This document shows, one piece after another, positions 57,726 through 64,000 of a stretch of 64,000 bases of DNA. Source of the DNA: Ectopseudomonas composti (GTDB lineage Bacteria > Pseudomonadota > Gammaproteobacteria > Pseudomonadales > Pseudomonadaceae). The stretch lies in contig NZ_FOWP01000009.1 of assembly GCF_900115475.1 (NCBI RefSeq), forward strand, positions 150,941-214,940. Reading direction: 5' to 3'. The stretch's first letter is position 1, and each line of letters begins with the position of its first letter. The notes beneath the pieces are model-generated. The model made no database searches and was not told where the DNA came from. It was given only the letters and a program-made list of their open reading frames with translations. The translations under genes and the position numbers were made by a program.

Positions 57726-58673
57726 TCAGGACGCGACTTGATTCTGTGCCGCCTGACGCAAACGGGCGATGTCGCGTTGCGGCGGATCGCCGAACAAGCG
57801 GCTGTATTCGCGGCTGAACTGCGACGGGCTTTCGTAGCCCACACGGTAACTGGCCGCCGCTGCTTCGAGGTTGTCGCACAGCATCAGCCGGCGCGCCTCC
57901 TGCAGGCGCAACTGCTTCTGGTACTGCAGCGGGCTGAACGCGGTAACGGCCTTGAAACGGTGGTGCAGGGTCGAGGGGCTCAGGTTCACCTCGCGGGCCA
58001 GTTCCTCGATGCGCAGCGGCTGGTCGAAGTTCTTGCGCAGCCACTCGATGGCGCGGGAGATGCGCTGGCTCTGGCTGTCGGCGATGACGATCTCATGCAG
58101 GCGATGGCCCTGCGGGCTGAGCAGCATGCGATAGAAAATCTCGCGTAAGGCCAATGGCGCGAGCATGGCGATGTCACGCGGGGTTTCCAGCAGGCGTAGC
58201 AGGCGAATCACCGCATCGAGCAGGCGTGGGTCGAGGCGATCGAGAAACAGCGCGCGTTGTGACGCGGCATCCGGTGCTGGAATGGGCGGCATTTCGGTGA
58301 GCAGGCTGCTGATCAATGCCGGGTCGATCTCCAGTGCCAGGCTCAGGTATGGCGCTTCCGGGCTGGCCTCGATCACCCGGCCGGTGACCGGCAGCACCAC
58401 CGATGCCACCAGGTAATTCAACGGGTCGTAGACGTAGAGCTCATCGCCGAGGCGGATCTCCTTGCGGCCCTGGGCGATGATACACAGGCAGGGGTCGTAG
58501 ACCGTCTGCATGGGTAGGCTCGGCGTGGTGGCGCGCGCCAGTTTCAGGCCGGGAACGGCGGTCAGGTGCAGGCCGTCTTCGGGGACGAAGCGTTCGACCA
58601 GGCGTGCCATTTCATGGCTCAGTTCGGCAAGGGGAGTCTCGAGATTAGTGGCGGTGTGAATGGGTGACTGCAT
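57726..58673 (-). CDS. AraC-family regulator with AraC_N sensor domain
   Basis: A 315-residue regulator. The N-terminal sensor (about 25-185, YDPCLCIIAQGRKEIRLGDELY) is of the AraC_N (PF06719-like) type. The C-terminal double HTH (about 215-305) has RIEELAREVNLSPSTLHHRFK and VGYESPSQFSREYSRLFG. It is divergent from a small secreted peptide and an ABM-like gene. Two near-identical palindromic sites in the gap are candidate operators. Confidence 0.9.
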   Translation of the reverse strand: MQSPIHTATNLETPLAELSHEMARLVERFVPEDGLHLTAVPGLKLARATTPSLPMQTVYDPCLCIIAQGRKEIRLGDELYVYDPLNYLVASVVLPVTGRVIEASPEAPYLSLALEIDPALISSLLTEMPPIPAPDAASQRALFLDRLDPRLLDAVIRLLRLLETPRDIAMLAPLALREIFYRMLLSPQGHRLHEIVIADSQSQRISRAIEWLRKNFDQPLRIEELAREVNLSPSTLHHRFKAVTAFSPLQYQKQLRLQEARRLMLCDNLEAAAASYRVGYESPSQFSREYSRLFGDPPQRDIARLRQAAQNQVAS

Positions 58674-58740
58674 GGCGCGCCTCCGGAAAGTCAGCGAAGC
58701 CTAGCCAGGTTTTTCAGGCAAGTCATGAGGGGCGGCAGGA

Positions 58741-58763
58741 TTAGGCAAATATTTGCCAGTAAT
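58741..58763. promoter_or_regulatory. Candidate AraC-type operator 1
   Basis: TTAGGCAAATATTTGCCAGT, then AAT; the core GGCAAATATTTGCC is a perfect 14-bp palindrome. The same stretch recurs at 58848 with two changes. It lies between the AraC gene and its divergent neighbours. Confidence 0.6.
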
Positions 58764-58847
58764 GGGCAAATGACCAGTGATACAGAGTATTTCAAGGAAT
58801 CTTGCGCAGCAGCACACCTACCTGGTGCACATTCAGCTGGTGCAGTT

Positions 58848-58870
58848 TTAGGCAAGATTTTGCCAGTAAT
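58848..58870. promoter_or_regulatory. Candidate AraC-type operator 2
   Basis: TTAGGCAAGATTTTGCCAGT, then AAT: 21 of 23 bases equal the first site, 107 bp apart. It lies 131 bp before the peptide start, so looping between the two sites is possible. Confidence 0.6.
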
Positions 58871-59000
58871 CGACTAACGCCCTGATGACTTCCTGGCTGA
58901 TCTTTGCAGCCATCGCGCCGTGCCGATGCGTCGGCCCGAGCGCCTGCAGTAGCACTTCACCCGCTGAGCGGTGCCCCATACGTCAATCAAGGAGCAGGCC

Positions 59001-59147
59001 ATGTCCAGCAGATGGCTAATCGCACCGTTGGCCCTGTTGTTGCTCGCCACGGCCTGGCTTGACTCCAGGAGCGTCGACGAAGCGGCTTTGGCAGAGCCGC
59101 ACGCAGCACCCCATGTTTTGCAGCGAAACGCTGCCGGTATGTACTGA
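59001..59147 (+). CDS. 48-residue secreted or membrane-anchored peptide
   Basis: A short gene, MSSRWLIAPLALLLLATAWL at the start and ending HAAPHVLQRNAAGMY, with a good AAGGAG 9 nt before the ATG. The first 20 residues look like a signal or membrane anchor. The rest is small, polar, with Ala/His. I know no family. Its tight place 20 bp before the ABM-like gene and behind the operators suggests it is real and co-regulated. Confidence 0.5.
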   Translation: MSSRWLIAPLALLLLATAWLDSRSVDEAALAEPHAAPHVLQRNAAGMY

Positions 59148-59167
59148 TCCATCTCCAGGAGGTTGCC

Positions 59168-59467
59168 ATGAGCATCATTCACCGTATGACCGTTTGTGCC
59201 CGCCCCGGCCGTTCGATCCGGTTGGGGCAGTGCCTGGCGCGTTTGCACGAGGTTGGCCGAGATATGCCGGGTTGCGAACGCCTGCGCGTATTCCCGTTGC
59301 GCAATGATCCGCTGACTTGGCAGGTAGAAGGGCATTGGTACTCGGCAGCGGCACGCGACACCTTCCTCGGCAGCGAAGGCCTGCGTCGGGTCGTGGCCCA
59401 GGCGATAGACGAGGGGCTGTTCACCCATCTTGAATGCGGCATGGAGTTGCAGCAGCAGGTCGCCTGA
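59168..59467 (+). CDS. ABM-like small protein (putative monooxygenase fold)
   Basis: A 99-residue protein with a pattern like antibiotic-biosynthesis-monooxygenase or related dimeric alpha/beta-barrel proteins: VCARPGRSIRLGQCLARLHE, MPGCERLRVFPLRNDPLTWQ, FLGSEGLRRVVAQAI. The reaction is unknown. AGGAGGTTGCC precedes the ATG at 59168. It is 20 bp after the secreted peptide and on the same strand, so it is likely in one transcript controlled by the AraC protein. Confidence 0.6.
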   Translation: MSIIHRMTVCARPGRSIRLGQCLARLHEVGRDMPGCERLRVFPLRNDPLTWQVEGHWYSAAARDTFLGSEGLRRVVAQAIDEGLFTHLECGMELQQQVA

Positions 59468-59505
59468 GGTCGCCCAGGCTTGCCTTTGTGAAATTATCTC
59501 TATAG

Positions 59506-59540
59506 ATTTTCATGAAATTAATTATTTTAAATTTCATGAG
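59506..59540. promoter_or_regulatory. AT-rich repeated motif before the polyamine oxidase
   Basis: ATTTTCATGAAAT (59506-59518) and ATTTCATGA (59531-59539) share TTTCATGA in an AT-rich stretch, 7-40 bp before the oxidase start at 59547. The left one is a near-perfect palindrome around CATG. It could be the operator of the PauR-like regulator encoded two genes on. Confidence 0.45.
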
Positions 59541-59546
59541 TCGTCT

Positions 59547-60836
59547 ATGTTTCGCCATGCCAGTGAGCACGTCGACAGCTATTACGCCCATAGCTGCAAG
59601 GATCGACTGACGCACCATCCAGTGCTGCAAGGTGATCGGCAGTGCGATGTGCTGGTGATCGGCGCCGGTTTCAGTGGCCTGCACACCGCCTTGCGCCTGG
59701 CCGAAGCGGGCAAGCGGGTGATCCTGCTGGAAGCCAGTCGCGTGGCCTGGGCCGCGTCCGGTCGCAATGGCGGGCAGGCGATTCTGGGCTGGTCCTGCGA
59801 TATGCCACCGCTGGAAAAGGCGCTGGGCCTCGAGCGTACGCGGTGTCTGTGGGGCGGCATGGCCTGGGCAGCCCGTGAGCTGCGTGAACTGCCTCAGCGT
59901 CACGGCTTCGACTGCGATTACCGTCACGGCCACCTGTGGACGGCGGTGCTGCCGCGCCGCGTAGCGCTGCTGCATGAGTGGCAGGAGCAGGCCGCCTACA
60001 AATGGGGGCACCGTGCGCTGCAGTTCGTCTCCCGTGAGCAGATGCCGCAGTGGGTCGCCAGCGAGCGCTATCAAGCCGGGCTTTACGATCCTGAGGCAGG
60101 GCATCTCAACCCACTCAAGTTGGCACTCGGGCTGGCCGCGGCCTTCGTTCGCGCCGGTGGGCAGATCTTCGAGCAGAGTCGTGCGCTGAGCCAGGACGCA
60201 CATGCTGCTGGCTACCGCGTGCGCACCGAGCAGGGCAGTGTGCAGGCCGACACCCTGGTGTTGGCGTGCAACACCTATGTCGACAGCCTGGCGCCACGTC
60301 TGGCCCGGCGCATTCTGCCGGTTGGTACCTACCAGGTCGCCACCGAGCCGCTGGGCGTCGAGCGCGCCGAGGCGTTGTTGCCGCGCAATGCCTGCGTGAC
60401 CGACAACCAGTTCGTTCTCGATTACTTCCGCCGCACTCCGGATCACCGCCTGCTGTTCGGTGGCGGCTGCACCTACCTCGGCGGCTTGCCAAAGGATATG
60501 GCGGCGGCCACCCGGCCTTTCCTCGAGCGCGTCTTTCCGCAACTGGCAGGCGTAGCCATCGACTTCGCTTGGGGCGGGCATATCGATATCACCCGTGCGC
60601 GCACCCCGGATGTCGGTGGCGAGAATGGCCGTTACTGGCTGCAGGGCTTTTCCGGCCATGGTGTGCTGCCGACGCTGGCGGCGGCTCGGGCAGTCAGCGA
60701 CGCGATCCTCGGCAATGACGACGAACTGGCGTTGTATCAGCAATTGCGTAATCCCGAATTTCCATTCGGCGAGCGCCTGGCGGCGCCGCTCGAGGCCATT
60801 GGCAAGGCCTGGTACCGATTAAGAGACAGCTTCTGA
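59547..60836 (+). CDS. FAD-dependent gamma-glutamyl-polyamine oxidase (PuuB/PauB-like)
   Basis: A 429-residue DadA-type FAD oxidoreductase. The Rossmann FAD motif VLVIGAGFSGLHTALRLAEA lies near residue 33 and ASGRNGGQAI near 72. The C-terminal WGGHIDITRARTPDVG and FSGHGVLPT fit PuuB/PauB enzymes, which oxidise gamma-glutamyl-putrescine. The open frame to 59430 is ignored; ATG at 59547 matches the family start. It is followed 1 nt later by the regulator. P. aeruginosa has several PauB copies. Confidence 0.85.
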   Translation: MFRHASEHVDSYYAHSCKDRLTHHPVLQGDRQCDVLVIGAGFSGLHTALRLAEAGKRVILLEASRVAWAASGRNGGQAILGWSCDMPPLEKALGLERTRCLWGGMAWAARELRELPQRHGFDCDYRHGHLWTAVLPRRVALLHEWQEQAAYKWGHRALQFVSREQMPQWVASERYQAGLYDPEAGHLNPLKLALGLAAAFVRAGGQIFEQSRALSQDAHAAGYRVRTEQGSVQADTLVLACNTYVDSLAPRLARRILPVGTYQVATEPLGVERAEALLPRNACVTDNQFVLDYFRRTPDHRLLFGGGCTYLGGLPKDMAAATRPFLERVFPQLAGVAIDFAWGGHIDITRARTPDVGGENGRYWLQGFSGHGVLPTLAAARAVSDAILGNDDELALYQQLRNPEFPFGERLAAPLEAIGKAWYRLRDSF

Positions 60837-60837
60837 A

Positions 60838-61410
60838 ATGGACAGCCCAGAGATGGACAAGAATCTGGAAATGGCAGCGCTGGCCGTGCTCATCCACGAC
60901 CTGCGCAAGCACAAGAAGGTCACCCTCAACGAACTGGCCGAGCGCATTGGCCGCTCGGTGGGCTTTCTCTCGCAGGTTGAGCGCGGTCTGTCGCGCCCGA
61001 CGGTGGAGGATCTGACCGCCATCAGTGAGGCGCTCGATGTGCCCACCACCTATTTCTACAGCCTGCCCAAACCCAAGGCGCTGGACTGGGTTACTCGCCC
61101 GGACGAGCGCCGCACCCTGTACCTGGCCGGTGGCATCACCGACATCATGGCCTCACCGACGCTGCAGGGCGCCTTCATGGTCGTCGACAGTCTGCTCGAG
61201 CCCGGTGCCAGCAGTGGCGAACGGCAGATGAGCGACCGCTCCGAGCAGGCCGGCTATGTGCTCGAAGGCCAGTTGACGCTGTGGTTGGGCGAGGATGAAG
61301 AGAGCGCCACGCTGTATCCCGGTGATGCCTTCCAGGTCCCGAGTTACGCGCGTTTGCGCTATGCCAACCAGGGCGACACGCCAGCGCGCGTGTTGTGGAT
61401 CTACACCTAA
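60838..61410 (+). CDS. PauR/PuuR-like regulator (HTH_3 plus cupin)
   Basis: A 190-residue regulator. HTH (about 22-75, VTLNELAERIGRSVGFLSQV and SRPTVEDLTAIS) and a C-terminal cupin (about 110-188, GERQMSDRSEQAGYVLEGQL). This domain pair is that of PuuR/PauR, repressors of putrescine utilisation. It starts 1 nt after the oxidase stop, so they are coupled. The start may be ATG at 60838 or at 60853. Confidence 0.85.
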   Translation: MDSPEMDKNLEMAALAVLIHDLRKHKKVTLNELAERIGRSVGFLSQVERGLSRPTVEDLTAISEALDVPTTYFYSLPKPKALDWVTRPDERRTLYLAGGITDIMASPTLQGAFMVVDSLLEPGASSGERQMSDRSEQAGYVLEGQLTLWLGEDEESATLYPGDAFQVPSYARLRYANQGDTPARVLWIYT

Positions 61411-61428
61411 CTTTCCCGTGAACCGGAC

Positions 61429-62784
61429 ATGACTCCAATGAACGCCACCCGAGTTGAGCTGCTCGACGAAGTCCATCAATTTCGCCAGGCCCACCCCGAG
61501 GTGCGCTTCGTCGACCTGATCTGCCTGGACATTCCCGGGCATTTCTATGGCAAGCGCTACCCCATCGAGATGCTGGAGAAGGTCGCTGCCGGCAGTGCCC
61601 TGAAACTGCCGCAGAACTGCGTGCTGCTCGGCGCTCAGGGCGGGCTCTACGAGATCGGTGACTACTGCTTCCACGATGGCGACCCGGACGCGCCGCGGCG
61701 CCTGATCCCCGGCACGCTCAAGCTGGTGAACTGGGAGCGTCAGCCGCTGGGGCAGATGTTGATCAGCTCCGATGGCACCGAAGCGCCCATCGAGTTTGAA
61801 CCGCGCGAGGTGCTGGCGCGCGTGGTGCAACGCCTGGCCGCGCGTGGCATTCGTCCGGTGGTGGCCTTCGAACTGGAGTTCTACCTGTTCGACAAGGCGC
61901 TCAAGGATGGCTTGCCGCAGTACCCCCGCGATGACCTGAGCGGCGATGCCGACGACCAACCGAACATGCACATCGAGCGGTTGTCACGCTTCGCTGAGGT
62001 GCTCGACGACATCACCGAGACCGCGCGCCTGCAGGGCATCGACACCACGGTGATCACTGCCGAGATCGGCCCAGGGCAGTTCGAGATCAACTTCAGCCAC
62101 AACGCCGACCCGCTGCAGTCGGCCGACTGGTCGGCGCTGTTCTGCCGGGTGACCCGTGGCGTGGCGCTCAAATACGGCCACCGCGCCAGCTTCATGGCCA
62201 AGCCATACCTGCAATATCCGGGCAGCGGCATGCACATCCACGTCAGCCTGTACGACGAGGCCGGCGACAACCTGCTGGCCCGTGACGAGCAGCGCCCGCT
62301 GCGGCATGCCGTGGCCGGGTGCCTGGAACTGCTGCCGGAGCTGATGCCGCTCTACGCGCCGAACCACAACAGTTACCGCCGCTTCGGCGCCCAGGTGAAC
62401 TCGGCGAGCAAGGCCAGTTGGGGCTTCGAGGATCGCGACGCCTGTGTGCGTATCCCCGAGTCGGACGCGCGCAACCTGCGCCTGGAGTTCCGCCTGCCGG
62501 GCGCCGATGCCAACCCTTACCTGGTGCTGGCGGCGCTGCTGACCAGCATCGAGCAAGGCCTCGACGCTAAGGTCGAGCCCATCGCACCACTGAATGACGA
62601 CCGCGAAAGCGGCGTCGACTTTCCCACGGACATGCTCGACGCCGTGCGCCGCATGCAGGCCAGCGAGCGCGTCGCCGCCGGCCTCGGTAGCGAGTTCGTG
62701 ATGGTTTATTGCGAGAACAAACGCCAGGATCACCTGGCCTTCATGCACGACATCAGCCCGCGCGAATACCGCTGGTACCTGTGA
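61429..62784 (+). CDS. Glutamine-synthetase-family gamma-glutamyl-polyamine synthetase
   Basis: A 451-residue glutamine-synthetase homologue. The ATP/glutamate site motifs are present: FELEFYLF near 145, EIGPGQFEINF near 208, MAKPYLQYPGSGMHIHVSLY near 260, PNHNSYRRF near 313 and LEFRLPGADANPYLVLAALL near 350. It would glutamylate putrescine or other polyamines (PauA/PuuA/SpuI type). The ATG at 61429 or the one at 61438 starts it. It is 18 bp after the regulator. Confidence 0.9.
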   Translation: MTPMNATRVELLDEVHQFRQAHPEVRFVDLICLDIPGHFYGKRYPIEMLEKVAAGSALKLPQNCVLLGAQGGLYEIGDYCFHDGDPDAPRRLIPGTLKLVNWERQPLGQMLISSDGTEAPIEFEPREVLARVVQRLAARGIRPVVAFELEFYLFDKALKDGLPQYPRDDLSGDADDQPNMHIERLSRFAEVLDDITETARLQGIDTTVITAEIGPGQFEINFSHNADPLQSADWSALFCRVTRGVALKYGHRASFMAKPYLQYPGSGMHIHVSLYDEAGDNLLARDEQRPLRHAVAGCLELLPELMPLYAPNHNSYRRFGAQVNSASKASWGFEDRDACVRIPESDARNLRLEFRLPGADANPYLVLAALLTSIEQGLDAKVEPIAPLNDDRESGVDFPTDMLDAVRRMQASERVAAGLGSEFVMVYCENKRQDHLAFMHDISPREYRWYL

Positions 62785-62807
62785 TGTCACGGATAGAAGG
62801 AGGCGCC

Positions 62808-64000
62808 ATGAACAACGCCGTAAACAACCCCAACACCGCACACTGGCAGGCCCTGAGCAAGGCCCACCACTTGGCGCCGTTCAGTGATTACAAGCAGTTG
62901 GCCGAGAAGGGCCCGCGCATCATCACCGAGGCCAAGGGCGTGCATCTGTGGGACAGCGAGGGCAACAAGATCCTCGATGGCATGGCCGGCTTGTGGTGCG
63001 TGGCCGTCGGCTATGGCCGCGAGGAGCTGGTCGCAGCCGCCGCCAAGCAGATGTTGCAGCTGCCGTTCTACAACACCTTCTTCCAGACCGCGCACCCGCC
63101 AGTGCTGGAACTGGCGCACGCCATTTCCCAGCTGGCGCCGGCCGGCATGAACCATGTGTTCTTCACCGGTTCGGGCTCCGAAGGCAACGACACCATGCTG
63201 CGTTTGGTGCGCCACTACTGGGCGTGCAAGGGCCAGCCAAACAAGAAGATCATCATCGGTCGTGACAACGGCTACCACGGCTCCACCGTGGCCGGCGCCA
63301 GCCTCGGCGGCATGAAGTTCATGCACGAGCAGGGCGACCTGCCGATTCCCGGTATCGCGCATATCCCGCAGCCGTACTGGTTCGGTGAGGGCGGCGATAT
63401 GACCCCGGAAGCCTTCGGTATCTGGGCTGCTGACCAGCTGGAGAAGAAGATTCTCGAGCTGGGTGTGGACAACGTGGCGGCCTTTATCGCCGAGCCGATC
63501 CAGGGCGCCGGTGGCGTGATCATCCCGCCGGAAACCTACTGGCCGCGTATCAAGGAAATCCTCGGCAAATACGACATCTTGTTTGTGGCCGATGAAGTGA
63601 TCTGCGGCTTCGGCCGTACCGGCGAATGGTTCGGCAGCCAGTATTACGATTTGAAACCCGACCTGATGACCATCGCCAAAGGCCTCACCAGCGGCTACGT
63701 GCCGATGGGCGGGCTGATCGTCAGCGACAAGGTATTCGAGGTGATCGAGGCGCACGGCGACTTCAACCACGGCTTCACCTATTCCGGCCATCCGGTGGCG
63801 GCAGCGGTGGGTCTTGAGAACCTGCGCATTCTCAAGGAAGAAGGCATCGTCGAACGGGTGAAAGCAGAAACGGCACCGTATTTGCAGAGTCGTCTACGTG
63901 AGCTGGCGGATCACCCGCTGGTGGGCGAAGTGCGCGGTGTCGGCATGCTCGGTGCCATCGAATTGGTGCAGGACAAGGCGACGCGCAAACGTTATCCGGG
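62808..64000 (+). CDS. spuC: Putrescine/polyamine:pyruvate aminotransferase SpuC-like, partial
   Basis: 397 codons of a class-III aminotransferase run to the window edge. PLP motifs: GSGSEGNDTMLRLVR near 124, GYHGSTVAGAS near 156, FVADEVICGFGRTG near 262 and the lysine in TIAKGLTSGYVPMGG near 290. It matches SpuC (putrescine:pyruvate or polyamine transaminase). It ends the visible operon of oxidase, regulator, ligase and aminotransferase. AAGGAGG precedes the ATG. The C-terminal end is off the window. Confidence 0.9.
   Translation, partial: MNNAVNNPNTAHWQALSKAHHLAPFSDYKQLAEKGPRIITEAKGVHLWDSEGNKILDGMAGLWCVAVGYGREELVAAAAKQMLQLPFYNTFFQTAHPPVLELAHAISQLAPAGMNHVFFTGSGSEGNDTMLRLVRHYWACKGQPNKKIIIGRDNGYHGSTVAGASLGGMKFMHEQGDLPIPGIAHIPQPYWFGEGGDMTPEAFGIWAADQLEKKILELGVDNVAAFIAEPIQGAGGVIIPPETYWPRIKEILGKYDILFVADEVICGFGRTGEWFGSQYYDLKPDLMTIAKGLTSGYVPMGGLIVSDKVFEVIEAHGDFNHGFTYSGHPVAAAVGLENLRILKEEGIVERVKAETAPYLQSRLRELADHPLVGEVRGVGMLGAIELVQDKATRKRYP

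Larger units (their letters stand above)
58674..59000. other. 327-bp regulatory gap between the AraC gene and the secreted peptide
   Basis: No gene is seen. It holds two near-identical palindromic sites at 58741 and 58848 with GGCAAATATTTGCC and GGCAAGATTTTGCC cores, and a half-site GGGCAAATGACC near 58764. Promoter boxes cannot be fixed. Confidence 0.6.

Overview
The window looks like a Pseudomonas chromosome. It is GC-rich, with Pseudomonas-type gene content and order: an acyclic-terpene (atu) cluster, the dnaX-ybaB-recR block, two DUF3509 genes, a putrescine-utilisation cluster, and many intergenic palindromes related to (tg)TAGGAGCGGC and GGTGCGCACGGCGCACC. I cannot name the species. Of the core genome, only a part of each of the atu and putrescine clusters is inside the window.

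Layout. 1-5.8 kb: minus-strand atuABCD (atuD cut by the window edge) with divergent atuR and a pair of inverted CCAAGCAAGCGCTTGG operators. 6-20.6 kb: a periplasmic binding protein, a CPBP protease, ethanolamine ammonia-lyase eutBC, a CBS-domain histidine kinase with a double-receiver regulator, pyrF, an SDR, a BASS symporter, BenE and LysE transporters, and a TonB-dependent receptor; 20.7-22.9 kb continue with its FecR/FecI surface-signalling pair and a MarR regulator. 23-36 kb: an aminotransferase, a GST, an AraC regulator, then a long minus-strand array (esterase, YcaC-like hydrolase, ABM/membrane protein, Tat-exported amidohydrolase, MFS exporter, alpha/beta hydrolase, propeller-type sensor kinase, LuxR-type regulator), much of it translationally coupled. 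36-42.6 kb: an amino-acid antiporter, a copper-related pair, an HU protein, a lipase-like hydrolase and a chemotaxis receptor.

42.65-51.17 kb: the main accessory feature. An integrative element of about 8.3 kb has inserted at the signal-recognition-particle RNA gene (ffs). A perfect 127-bp direct repeat flanks it, and the repeat contains the whole mature 4.5S RNA, so ffs is duplicated. The element carries a complete tyrosine recombinase next to the left repeat, a serine recombinase, RNase HI, a BRO/KilA-C type protein, HTH and RHH proteins, a DUF4236 protein and two small proteins of unknown role. Short GTGGTACAA repeats near both ends look like integrase arm sites. The native ffs promoter is at the left copy and the probable native terminator at the right copy, so the integrase lies directly downstream of the ffs promoter.

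51.2-64 kb: back in the core chromosome: two DUF3509 genes, dnaX, ybaB, recR, a secreted HExxH protein, a second terpene-type acyl-CoA dehydrogenase with an AtuR-like operator in front and a 131-bp tandem triplication of its 3' end, an AraC regulator with two near-identical operators facing a 48-residue secreted peptide and a monooxygenase-like protein, and finally the start of a polyamine catabolic operon (oxidase, PauR-like regulator, glutamine-synthetase-like ligase, SpuC aminotransferase), cut by the right edge. Coding starts were chosen from start codons, Shine-Dalgarno sites and family lengths; all family assignments are from reading the proteins, without database searches.
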